Below, one piece after another: positions 1-5,838 of a stretch of DNA of 8,102 nucleotides. The position numbers were made by a program, and so were the translations under genes. A model generated the notes under the pieces. It was not told the origin of the DNA and searched no databases. It saw nothing but the letters and a program-made list of their open reading frames with translations. Numbering within the stretch: position 1 is the first letter of the stretch; every line of letters starts with the position of its first letter. This stretch comes from Candidatus Methanofastidiosia archaeon (GTDB lineage: Archaea > Methanobacteriota_B > Thermococci > Methanofastidiosales > Methanofastidiosaceae): positions 1 through 8,102 of the forward strand of contig PWMA01000049.1 of NCBI GenBank assembly GCA_003558335.1, written 5' to 3'.

Positions 1-389
1 TAAAGTGAAAATGTTCGCTGTAACATAATTGCTGTTCTTTTTCTTATAGTATTGAAAAGAGCCTTATCTTCCCAGAAGTCTACTCTTTTTAGAACCATTT
101 CTTCATTACATTTCTTACAAATACTACCTTTTTTGCTTGGCAAGTCAACTTTCATACACTTAGGGCAATAAGAAATATTGTAGAAAACTTTTCCTTCTGT
201 AGGCTTGTACTCCTTAGTTCCTCTTAAAATATTGATAAGAACAGATTTCCCACTACCACTTTTTCCTATTAGCCCTAAAGAGTCTCCTTCTTTCAATTTA
301 AAAGATATATCGTCGAGAATCTTCTTACTGTCAAAAGCAATTGACAAATTTTCAACTTCCAAGAGATATTCGCTCAATTTGATCCCCAT
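1..389 (-). CDS. atwA: Methyl-coenzyme M reductase system component A2 (AtwA), N-terminal part
   Basis: The minus strand reads open from an ATG at 389-387 to the window edge (129 codons), so this is only the N-terminal quarter of a protein normally above 500 residues with two ABC ATPase domains. Walker A is GKSGSGKS at residues 42-49. It is followed by an insertion with two CxxC pairs (Cys75/78 and Cys91/94), and the Q-loop reads IMLQRTFSL at 121-129 (Gln124). The four-cysteine insertion between Walker A and the Q-loop, together with MLQRTF, is what I recall as distinctive for component A2 rather than generic transporter ATPases. Family knowledge: A2 supplies ATP-dependent power for reducing F430 nickel to Ni(I) in MCR; it is cytoplasmic and has no membrane partner. 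It lies divergent from the CHR genes and about 3 kb from mcr. No clear Shine-Dalgarno precedes the ATG, so translation may be near-leaderless; a TTG five codons in is an alternative start. Confidence 0.88.
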   Translation of the reverse strand, partial: MGIKLSEYLLEVENLSIAFDSKKILDDISFKLKEGDSLGLIGKSGSGKSVLINILRGTKEYKPTEGKVFYNISYCPKCMKVDLPSKKGSICKKCNEEMVLKRVDFWEDKALFNTIRKRTAIMLQRTFSL

Positions 390-514
390 CTATTGTTTAT
401 ATTGATGTTAATTTTTAACCATATTTAAGTTTTTGTATTAAGAATATAAATTCATAAATTCATCATCAATAAACTATTTATATAAATTAATCATTATTAA
501 ATTAAGGAGTATAA
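390..514. promoter_or_regulatory. Divergent promoter region between atwA and the CHR pair
   Basis: This 125-bp, very AT-rich gap must hold promoters for both directions. Plus-strand TATA-like candidates are AATATAAAT around 443-451 and TTTATATAAA at 477-486; the second would place the start site close to the Shine-Dalgarno, so the first may fit better. On the minus strand TTTATATTC (about 442-450) and TTAAATATGG (418-427) are candidates. The 8-mer CATCAATA occurs once toward each gene: 464-471 on plus, and 407-400 on minus. Exact start sites cannot be assigned by eye. Confidence 0.4.
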
Positions 515-1069
515 ATGAAGAATGTCAGATTAAAAAATAACAAAATTTTGTATATTTTCTATATCTTTATTAAAATATCGGGATTTACTATTGGCGGAGG
601 CTATGCCATGATCCCCGCAGTTGAGAGAAATTTGATAAATAAAAAATTAATTACCGAAAGAGAATTTTTCAATGTTCTTGCAATTGCTCAATCTATGCCT
701 GGCCCAATAGCCTTTAATTTGTCACTTTTGGTAGGTATGAAGTTAAAAGGATTTAAAGGGGCTTTGGCTGCATCATTAGGAGTGATTATTCCACCATTTA
801 TTGCAATATTAGTTGTGGCAAGCATAATACAGACGTATTCTGATATTATCTATGTCCAAAAATTTTTAGATGGCTGCTACATTGCAACGGTTAGTCTGAC
901 TGGATATGTACTCTATAAAATATTAAAAAATTACAAGTTTAATAAAGTAAATGTTGTTTTATTATTTTTTGGGGCTTCTTTTTTGATATTAAATAGAAAC
1001 TTAACAATTCTTGTTTTTATGTTTTTAGTTTTAATTAATTATTATTATGAAAAGAGGTGGCTTTCTTGA
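515..1069 (+). CDS. CHR (chromate transporter) family protein, first half-size subunit
   Basis: A 184-residue integral membrane protein of the short-chain CHR family. The hallmarks are visible: a glycine-rich GGGY at residues 27-30 inside the first hydrophobic segment, the conserved proline turn MPGP at 61-64, and a basic loop before hydrophobic stretches at about 82-105, 120-136 and 146-177. Family knowledge: short CHR proteins are encoded as adjacent pairs that together equal one long ChrA permease; a few export chromate, but for most the substrate is unproven. The start is set by AAGGAG at 504-509, five bases before the ATG. The gene overlaps the next CHR gene by four bases, so the two are translationally coupled. 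Calling the substrate chromate would be over-reading; no ChrB-like or other resistance gene is nearby. Confidence 0.85.
   Translation: MKNVRLKNNKILYIFYIFIKISGFTIGGGYAMIPAVERNLINKKLITEREFFNVLAIAQSMPGPIAFNLSLLVGMKLKGFKGALAASLGVIIPPFIAILVVASIIQTYSDIIYVQKFLDGCYIATVSLTGYVLYKILKNYKFNKVNVVLLFFGASFLILNRNLTILVFMFLVLINYYYEKRWLS
1054..1060 (+). promoter_or_regulatory. Ribosome binding site deciding a TTG start for the second CHR gene
   Basis: GAGGTGG lies five bases before TTG at 1066-1068. An in-frame GTG at 1057 falls inside this Shine-Dalgarno and so cannot be the start it serves. TTG1066 overlaps the TGA stop of the upstream gene, a typical coupled arrangement. Confidence 0.7.
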
Positions 1070-1575
1070 TAAATATTCTTTCTATTTTCCTATACATTGG
1101 TTCTATCTCTTTTGGGGGCGGATGGGCAGTTGTAGGATTAATAAAAGAGATAATGATTTCTCAAAATTATTTAACTCTCGTTGAATTCAAGGAAATAATA
1201 ACTGCTGCACAGCTTACTCCTGGCCCAATAGCTGTTAATATGGCCACGTATATAGGATATAAATACTATGGACTTCTTGGAGCCCTACTAAATACACTTT
1301 TTCTACTCTTTCCCTCTATAATGATTGTTATTTCCTACTCACATTTTAAAAACTCAATCAAAGTAAATAAAATAGCATTAATGAACTCTCTAATTCTGGG
1401 AACATCTTTACTTGTTTTTATAACTTTATATACACTAGGAATTGAATTCTTTTTAGATCTTAACATAAGGGCAATATTGCTAACAATCATGGTCCTGGTA
1501 TTACTTGTGAAAACTAAAATAGATCCAATATTTTTTATAATTGGAACTGGATTGATAGCAATTATAATTTTGTGA
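1066..1575 (+). CDS. CHR (chromate transporter) family protein, second half-size subunit
   Basis: A 169-residue membrane protein from the preferred TTG start, homologous to the preceding gene. GGGW is at residues 17-20 and TPGP at 51-54, matching GGGY and MPGP of its partner, and the following hydrophobic helices end at the C-terminus without a soluble domain. The pair reproduces the two-half layout of long ChrA permeases, so the products presumably assemble as a heteromer with opposite topology (inference from the family). The 4-base overlap with the upstream gene indicates one operon and roughly equal synthesis. No terminator-like T-tract follows; the next gene has its own promoter-like element 16 bases downstream. 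Substrate unknown. Confidence 0.83.
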   Translation: MINILSIFLYIGSISFGGGWAVVGLIKEIMISQNYLTLVEFKEIITAAQLTPGPIAVNMATYIGYKYYGLLGALLNTLFLLFPSIMIVISYSHFKNSIKVNKIALMNSLILGTSLLVFITLYTLGIEFFLDLNIRAILLTIMVLVLLVKTKIDPIFFIIGTGLIAIIIL

Positions 1576-1590
1576 TTCTAAACCGTTAGA

Positions 1591-1600
1591 CTTATATATT
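1591..1600 (+). promoter_or_regulatory. Candidate TATA box for the zinc-ribbon/NifX-like/Mrp cluster
   Basis: CTTATATATT is a good archaeal TATA match. Its centre at about 1595 predicts transcription start near 1620, leaving a short leader with the Shine-Dalgarno GGAGGA at 1633-1638 and the ATG at 1644. Confidence 0.6.
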
Positions 1601-1617
1601 ATGAATAAATATTCATA
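1600..1617. repeat. 18-bp inverted repeat next to a TATA box (operator candidate)
   Basis: Arms TATGAATA and TATTCATA are perfect 8-bp inverted copies separated by two bases (aa). The repeat abuts the TATA box and lies between it and the predicted start site. A bound regulator there could block TBP/TFB or polymerase loading. The symmetry is seen directly; the operator role is inferred. Confidence 0.5.
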
Positions 1618-1643
1618 TCATCTGTATATTTTGGAGGAATATA

Positions 1644-1820
1644 ATGTCAGATAGGAAATTTAAGTGCTACAAATGCAGCCATCAGTGGGAATTACCTCAT
1701 GGAACAGGTGAAATGGGCATCAATTTAAAATGCCCGAAATGTAATAGTTCAAGTATCCATAGAGTCAATAGAGGCGGATATGGAGGTAGAAGAAGATTCT
1801 GCAATACACATAAGGTATAA
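1644..1820 (+). CDS. Small zinc-ribbon protein of the NifX/Mrp neighbourhood
   Basis: A 58-residue protein starting at the ATG behind GGAGGA (1633-1638). Two CxxC knuckles, Cys8/Cys11 and Cys30/Cys33, form a rubredoxin-like or zinc-ribbon metal site; between them is the conserved-looking HGTG turn at 19-22. The C-terminus is a Gly/Arg-rich basic tail (residues 43-51, including GGYGGRRR), suggestive of nucleic-acid or partner binding. From memory, small proteins of this design are common next to 'dinitrogenase iron-molybdenum cofactor' domain genes and Mrp genes in archaea and anaerobic bacteria, which is the context here. Its exact role is unknown. Unlike the two genes downstream, this reading frame is intact. 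Confidence 0.8.
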   Translation: MSDRKFKCYKCSHQWELPHGTGEMGINLKCPKCNSSSIHRVNRGGYGGRRRFCNTHKV

Positions 1821-1874
1821 TCCGTTACAATTTAGATTACAAAAAATTAAATTAATAATTATGGGTGAATTAAT

Positions 1875-2241
1875 ACGAAAATAGCAATACCAACTGGATT
1901 TATAGGTGGGTTGGAAGATTAATTATACCCTCACTTTGGTAAAGCTCCAACATTTACTGTGGTTGAAATTGAGGCTAAATCTATAAATTTTATACACATA
2001 ATAAAAAACAAGGGAGAGCATTTTGGAGGTAGCATAAAACCATCTGAGATACTAATTCAAAATAACATTGAAGCCTTAATATGTTTAGGTGCCGGACCCA
2101 GAGCTCTTGAAACTCTAAGATCTAAAAAAATTGAAATATATCTAACTACAAAGAAAGTCGTGAAAGAAGCTTTAGACTCTTTTCAGAGGAAATCTTAATA
2201 AAATGTCATACGAAGAAGCATGTAAAAATAACAAACATTGA
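1875..2241 (+). pseudogene. NifX/NifB-type dinitrogenase Fe-Mo cofactor domain protein, disrupted
   Basis: Homology is recognisable across the whole length. KIAIPTG occurs at 1878-1898, PHFGKAPTFTVVEIE from 1929, a CLGAGPRALETL-like segment around 2080-2115, and a tail ending MSYEEACKNNKH up to TGA at 2239-2241. Three lesions break it. The expected ATG is ACG at 1875-1877, although a Shine-Dalgarno-like GGGTGA is well placed at 1863-1868, and TGA at 1866 rules out an upstream in-frame start. TAA at 1920-1922 stops the frame after GGLED. One extra base near 2184-2188 shifts the frame, so the C-terminal dozen residues are read only in the next frame. A truncated product from GTG at 1959 (79 residues) is open but lacks the N-terminal strand and the PHFG region. 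Members of this family bind Fe-S or FeMo-type cluster precursors and often sit beside Mrp. Real decay and assembly error are both possible. Confidence 0.78.
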
Positions 2242-2288
2242 ATATTCAGATTTTTTCTTTTAACTTATTAATTTTAAAGGAGATTAAA

Positions 2289-3066
2289 ATGGAATCCAAA
2301 ATTAACGAGAAGATAAAAATTCAAAAAATTAACATAGAAGAAAGAATGTCAAAAATTGGAAAAAAAAATTGCTATTTGAAGTGGAAAAGGAGGAGTTGGA
2401 AAATCTGTTGTTACTTCCCTATTGGCATCTTATCTTGCTCAACAAGGAAAGACTGTTGGAATTTTGGATCTTGATATAACTGGGCCGAGCATACCTATGA
2501 TGTTTGGAATAACTGAAAAACCAATAGGTGGCAGCTATGGAATAATGCCTGTACTTTCAAAAAATGGAATTAAAATCATGTCAATGAGTCTTTTATTATC
2601 TAATAATGAAGACGCCGTAATTTGGAGAGGTTTAAGGATAGGCGGTGCCGTTTCACAATTTCTTTCAGATGTTTTTTGGGAAGATCTTGATTATTTGCTA
2701 TTTGATCTACCTCCTGGAACGAGTGATGTTCAACTTACTCTAATGCAAAATGTGAATCTAGATGGGATGATAGTTGTAACCTCACCCCAAAATTTAGCTT
2801 CAACTATTGTAAAAAAAGCAGTTTCAATGGCAGAAGAACTAAATGTTAAAGTATTGGGCACAATTGAAAATTTGTCCTACTGTTCATGCCCTAAATGTGG
2901 AAAGAAAATAGATCTATTTGGTAATGGAGAGGCTAATAAATTGAAATATCAATTATTGGAGAGCATACCTATTGATCCCAATATTTCAAAACTATGTGAC
3001 GATGGTAAAATAGAAGATTATCCAATAAATTTTGTTAACATTTACAAAGTTTTAAAAAATATGTAA
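2289..3066 (+). pseudogene. Mrp/Nbp35-family Fe-S carrier P-loop ATPase, disrupted at the P-loop
   Basis: The N-terminal part begins at ATG 2289 behind GGAGA (2279-2283). It runs in frame to RMSKI, then a run of nine A (2360-2368) shifts the frame by one base. In the restored frame the sequence is KKIAI-TGA-SGKGGVGKS, with the TGA at 2377-2379 directly before the deviant Walker A. After that it is fully open to TAA at 3064: DLDITGPSIP, a DLPPGTSDVQ Walker B-like segment (around 2704-2733), and the CPKCG motif (about 2887-2901) that in this family binds a bridging Fe-S cluster. The only start after the TGA is TTG at 2422, which would give a 214-residue product without the P-loop. The corrected gene would be about 259 codons, normal for archaeal Mrp. 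Mrp proteins bind and hand over 4Fe-4S clusters in the cytoplasm. High conservation apart from the lesions implies recent inactivation or sequencing error. Confidence 0.82.
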
Positions 3067-3125
3067 AAATCTGATTCTATCTGCATTCATATTGGAACAA
3101 AAAACACAGTTAAAAAATGGATTAA

Positions 3126-3142
3126 TTTTTATCTTTTCTTTT
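3126..3142 (+). terminator. T-rich terminator candidate after mrp
   Basis: Runs of 5, 4 and 4 or more T interrupted by A or C lie about 60 bases past the mrp stop. Archaeal RNA polymerase terminates on such U-rich tracts without a hairpin. Confidence 0.45.
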
Positions 3143-3267
3143 GGATATTTAATAATTACTTTAATTTAATTTCCTTTTGTCCGATATAATAACTATTAAT
3201 AATGGTTTAGCAAAATTAAATATGATTATTTGTTTTTAGCTTAAGATGGCTCACAAATATTCTTAAT

Positions 3268-3292
3268 AGAAACACTTAAATATTATTTATAT
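3268..3292 (+). promoter_or_regulatory. Candidate mcr operon promoter
   Basis: GAAAC (3269-3273, BRE-like) followed by TTAAATAT (3276-3283) would put the start site near 3305, exactly at the base of the first leader hairpin. An alternative TTTATAT at 3286-3292 would start about ten bases later. Either gives a 70-80 nt leader before mcrB. Confidence 0.5.
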
Positions 3293-3304
3293 GAGGTATT
3301 TCTG

Positions 3305-3323
3305 AAGTCCGTTTACTGGACTT
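3305..3323 (+). repeat. mcr leader hairpin 1
   Basis: AAGTCC and GGACTT are perfect 6-bp inverted arms around a 7-base loop (3311-3317). It falls at the predicted 5' end of the mcr mRNA. Confidence 0.45.
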
Positions 3324-3341
3324 AAAAGAATCTTGGACATA

Positions 3342-3360
3342 ATATCCTGTTTTTGGATAT
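3342..3360 (+). repeat. mcr leader hairpin 2
   Basis: ATATCC and GGATAT are perfect 6-bp inverted arms around a 7-base U-rich loop (3348-3354). The geometry equals that of hairpin 1, and it ends nine bases before the mcrB Shine-Dalgarno region (3369-3377). Confidence 0.45.
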
Positions 3361-3383
3361 ATAAAAAGAAGGAGGAATACTAT

Positions 3384-4712
3384 ATGCCAAAATATAGCGA
3401 CAAAATAGATTTGTATTCTGACAAGGGTAAGCTCGTTGAGAGCGGAGTCCCATTAGAAGCTCTTAGCCCTCTAAGAAATGAGGCGATAAAGAGCATCGTA
3501 TCTAAAGTTGTCAGAACAGTTGCTGTCGATCTTAAAGGCATTCAGTCAACACTTGCCAAAGGAGCATTAGGCGGAAAAGGCCAAATTGTTTTAGGACGAG
3601 AAATGAATCTCGATGTTGTCGGAAAAGCCCCGGAGATCCAATCTAAAGTAGAAGAAATTCTTAAAGTTGACGCAAAAGACGATACCTTGGTAACGCTTCT
3701 AGGAAACAATGAAAGAATGCTTGTTCAGATACCTACAAACAGAATTTTTGCTGAATACAGCGTAGGCATGACTGCAACAGCAGCGGCCGTAACACAAGCA
3801 ATAGTAGATGTTTTCAATGTGAGTATATTTGACGCAAACGTTGTAAAAGCTGCAGTATGGGGAGCATACCCACAAACACTTGACCTCAAAGGAGCTCAAA
3901 TTAAAGCTATGCTTGAAGTTCCCCAAAAGAACGAAGGTCTTGGGTACTCTCTAAGAAACATCATGGTTAATCACGTTGTTGCCACAACAAAGAAAAAAGC
4001 AATGAATTCAGCTGCACTTGCTGCAGTTCTTGAACAAACTGCAATGTTTGAAATGGGAGATGCAATAGGGCCATTCGAAAGATTACATCTTTTAGGACTT
4101 GCATACCAAGGATTAAATGCAAACAATATCACATATGAATTAGTAAAAGATAATGGAAAGAACGGTACAATAGGATCCGTAGTTGAATCTTTAACTGGAA
4201 GAGCAATTGAGGACAAAGTTATTACTGTAGATAGAACATTACCATCTGGTTTCAAAGTTTATAAAACAAAAGACATGGAACTGTGGAATGCATATGCTGC
4301 CTCAGGAATGCTCGCAGCAGTTATGGTAAACTGTGGAGCTATGAGGGCTGGACAAGGAATACCTTCAACAGTTTTGTACTTCAACGATTTAATTGAGCAC
4401 GAAACAGGTCTACCTGGTGTAGACTTTGGAAGAGCTCAAGGTACATCTGTAGGTATGTCATTCTTTTCCCACTCTATTTATGGTGGAGGTGGCCCTGGTA
4501 TATTTAACGGAAACCACATAGTTACAAGACACTCAAAAGGATTTGTAATTCCATGTATCGCTGCCGCAATGGCATTAGATGCAGGAACACAGATGTTTTC
4601 GCCAGAGGCAACATCCGGATTGATTAAGGAAGTTTTCTCCACAGTACCTGAATTCGCAGAACCATTAAAACATGTAAACGAAGCAGCCGTTAAGATAAAA
4701 GGAGGTATTTAG
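3384..4712 (+). CDS. mcrB: Methyl-coenzyme M reductase beta subunit
   Basis: A 442-residue protein, essentially the usual McrB length. The start is the ATG at 3384 behind GGAGG (3371-3375); it gives the typical MPKYSDKIDLY beginning, whereas the frame extending up to TTG 3333 has no Shine-Dalgarno and no family match. The signature SFFSHSIYGGGGPGIFNGNH lies at 359-378. It includes Phe360/Phe361, Tyr366 and His378, which line the F430/coenzyme B channel in characterised enzymes (one residue below Methanothermobacter numbering). Other conserved blocks are NIMVNHVV (about 193-200), EQTAMFEMGDA and the C-terminal SPEATSGLIKEVFS. McrB makes the beta part of the alpha2-beta2-gamma2 complex catalysing methyl-CoM plus CoB to methane plus heterodisulfide. 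First gene of the operon; its TAG stop is part of the mcrD Shine-Dalgarno. Confidence 0.98.
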   Translation: MPKYSDKIDLYSDKGKLVESGVPLEALSPLRNEAIKSIVSKVVRTVAVDLKGIQSTLAKGALGGKGQIVLGREMNLDVVGKAPEIQSKVEEILKVDAKDDTLVTLLGNNERMLVQIPTNRIFAEYSVGMTATAAAVTQAIVDVFNVSIFDANVVKAAVWGAYPQTLDLKGAQIKAMLEVPQKNEGLGYSLRNIMVNHVVATTKKKAMNSAALAAVLEQTAMFEMGDAIGPFERLHLLGLAYQGLNANNITYELVKDNGKNGTIGSVVESLTGRAIEDKVITVDRTLPSGFKVYKTKDMELWNAYAASGMLAAVMVNCGAMRAGQGIPSTVLYFNDLIEHETGLPGVDFGRAQGTSVGMSFFSHSIYGGGGPGIFNGNHIVTRHSKGFVIPCIAAAMALDAGTQMFSPEATSGLIKEVFSTVPEFAEPLKHVNEAAVKIKGGI

Positions 4713-4718
4713 GAGGAG
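4710..4718 (+). promoter_or_regulatory. Stop-fused Shine-Dalgarno deciding the TTG start of mcrD
   Basis: TAGGAGGAG begins with the mcrB stop codon and lies five bases before TTG 4724. This supports the TTG as start and implies that ribosomes ending mcrB help load mcrD. Confidence 0.7.
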
Positions 4719-4723
4719 TATTA

Positions 4724-5041
4724 TTGAAAATTAGACCCGAGATACAGATATTTCCTTTCAAACTGATTTCAAAAGAAACAGCAGATAAGATAACTGATGA
4801 GCTTACAAGGTTTGACTTTGTTACAAATGTTTCAGTTCATGGACCTTCTATTCAGTCTAGTCAGAGTGAAAATTATATGGTAGGTTGGATATGGATTGAA
4901 GTAGAGGACAACAATGAAAATGTCCAAAAAATAATAAAAGATATTTGTGACGAATTTTTGCCTTTCGGATACAACATTGAAGTAGGCCGATTTACAAAAT
5001 ATAAAAAAGGTGTATCTGACTATATAAAGGGTCTAAATTAG
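4724..5041 (+). CDS. mcrD: Methyl-coenzyme M reductase operon protein D, compact form
   Basis: The 105-residue product starts with TTG (KIRPEIQIFPFKL follows) after a stop-fused Shine-Dalgarno. McrD features are the N-terminal beta-strand with EIQIFPFKL, the VHGPS turn at about 38-42, the DEFLPFGYNIEVGRFT block at about 78-93 (the best McrD signature) and a terminal VSDYIKG. Characterised McrD proteins are, from memory, about 140-170 residues. Here the segment between HGPS and the IWIEVED strand is only about a dozen residues, so a long internal loop appears to be missing while both conserved ends are kept. McrD is not part of the active enzyme; it associates with MCR during assembly or cofactor insertion. 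The TTG start and T-rich third positions suggest lower expression than mcrB/G/A. No mcrC lies between mcrD and mcrG, as it does in Methanococcus or Methanothermobacter. Confidence 0.9.
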   Translation: MKIRPEIQIFPFKLISKETADKITDELTRFDFVTNVSVHGPSIQSSQSENYMVGWIWIEVEDNNENVQKIIKDICDEFLPFGYNIEVGRFTKYKKGVSDYIKGLN

Positions 5042-5045
5042 GAGG
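5039..5045 (+). promoter_or_regulatory. Stop-fused Shine-Dalgarno of mcrG
   Basis: The mcrD TAG stop (5039-5041) runs into GGAGG (5041-5045), seven bases before ATG 5053. It repeats the arrangement at the mcrB/mcrD junction. Confidence 0.65.
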
Positions 5046-5052
5046 AATAATT

Positions 5053-5838
5053 ATGACATATAAAGCACAATTTCACCCGGGAAGTTCTGATCCATCAAAA
5101 AACAGAAAAAAATATATGGATCCCGAATACAAACTCCAAAAGATAAGATCAGTATCTGATGAGGATGTTGTTAGAGTTCTTGGACACAGGCAACCTGGAG
5201 AGGACTACAAGAGTGTTCACCCACCATTAGAAGAAATGGGAGAACCAGAATGCTCTGTAAGAGAACTTGTAGAACCAACACCTGGAACTAAAGCAGGAGA
5301 TAGAATTAGATACGTTCAGTTCACAGACTCTGTTTACTTTGCTCCAATATCTCCATATCAGAGGTCTTGGATGTACTCATATAGGTACAGAGGAATGGAC
5401 AGTGGAACACTATCTGGTAGACACGTAGTAGAGGCTAGAGAAAGAGATCTTGAAGCAATATCTAAGGAACTAATTGAATCAGAAACATTTGATGCCGCTC
5501 GAACAGGAATTAGAGGAAGAACCGTTCACGGACACGCTCTAAGACTTGATGAAAACGGCATAATGTTTGATGCAATGCAGAGATATGTTTTCGACAAGAG
5601 CACAGGAGAGGTAAAGTACGTTAAAGACATGGTTGGACAGGAGATACCTGCACCCATATCCGTTGGCAAGCCGCTACCTGAAGAAGAACTAAAGACAAGA
5701 ACTACAATATATAGGGCAGACGGTGTAACAATAAAAGATGATCCTGAAGTCCTTGAAATGGTACAAAATGTTCACTGGGAGAGATCCTTCGGTGGATTCG
5801 AGCCATTTAAGGAAGCCAAATTTAAGGAGGGGTTATAA
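5053..5838 (+). CDS. mcrG: Methyl-coenzyme M reductase gamma subunit
   Basis: A 261-residue protein of normal McrG length, beginning MTYKAQFHPG at an ATG with GGAGG seven bases upstream. F430-contacting elements are present: SGTLSGRHVVEAR (117-129, with Leu120, Ser121 and Arg123) and TVHGHALRLDENG (157-169, with His159 and His161). These equal Leu117/Ser118/Arg120 and His156/His158 of the Methanothermobacter enzyme, offset by three. The DPEYKLQKIR and HRQPGEDYKSVHPPL blocks near the N-terminus and the WERSFGGFEPFKEA tail are also standard. McrG completes the alpha2-beta2-gamma2 heterohexamer in the cytoplasm. Its stop TAA directly abuts the mcrA ATG, and the mcrA Shine-Dalgarno lies inside its last codons. 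Confidence 0.98.
   Translation: MTYKAQFHPGSSDPSKNRKKYMDPEYKLQKIRSVSDEDVVRVLGHRQPGEDYKSVHPPLEEMGEPECSVRELVEPTPGTKAGDRIRYVQFTDSVYFAPISPYQRSWMYSYRYRGMDSGTLSGRHVVEARERDLEAISKELIESETFDAARTGIRGRTVHGHALRLDENGIMFDAMQRYVFDKSTGEVKYVKDMVGQEIPAPISVGKPLPEEELKTRTTIYRADGVTIKDDPEVLEMVQNVHWERSFGGFEPFKEAKFKEGL

Larger units (their letters stand above)
3067..3383. other. Gene-free region between mrp and the mcr operon
   Basis: No reading frame here is more than a few codons with a plausible start, and I see no tRNA or rRNA-like fold. It holds a T-rich terminator candidate, TATA-like elements for mcr and two short hairpins, listed separately. The stretch 3150-3260 is plain AT-rich sequence in which I see nothing definite; a small RNA cannot be excluded by eye. 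Confidence 0.6.

Noticed and set aside
205..405. Plus-strand open frame of 66 codons
   Set aside because: It lies opposite the clear AtwA coding sequence, has no Shine-Dalgarno and matches no family.
2238..2474. Stand-alone 78-residue protein
   Set aside because: Its first part is the mrp leader and N-terminus and the rest is the out-of-frame mrp P-loop region; it is a product of the frameshift.
3150..3260. Possible small RNA or riboswitch upstream of mcr
   Set aside because: I found no convincing conserved fold or tRNA-like arms; only AT-rich sequence and short chance pairings.
3333..3383. N-terminal extension of McrB from TTG 3333
   Set aside because: It would cover leader hairpin 2 and the Shine-Dalgarno; the ATG at 3384 gives the usual McrB start and length.
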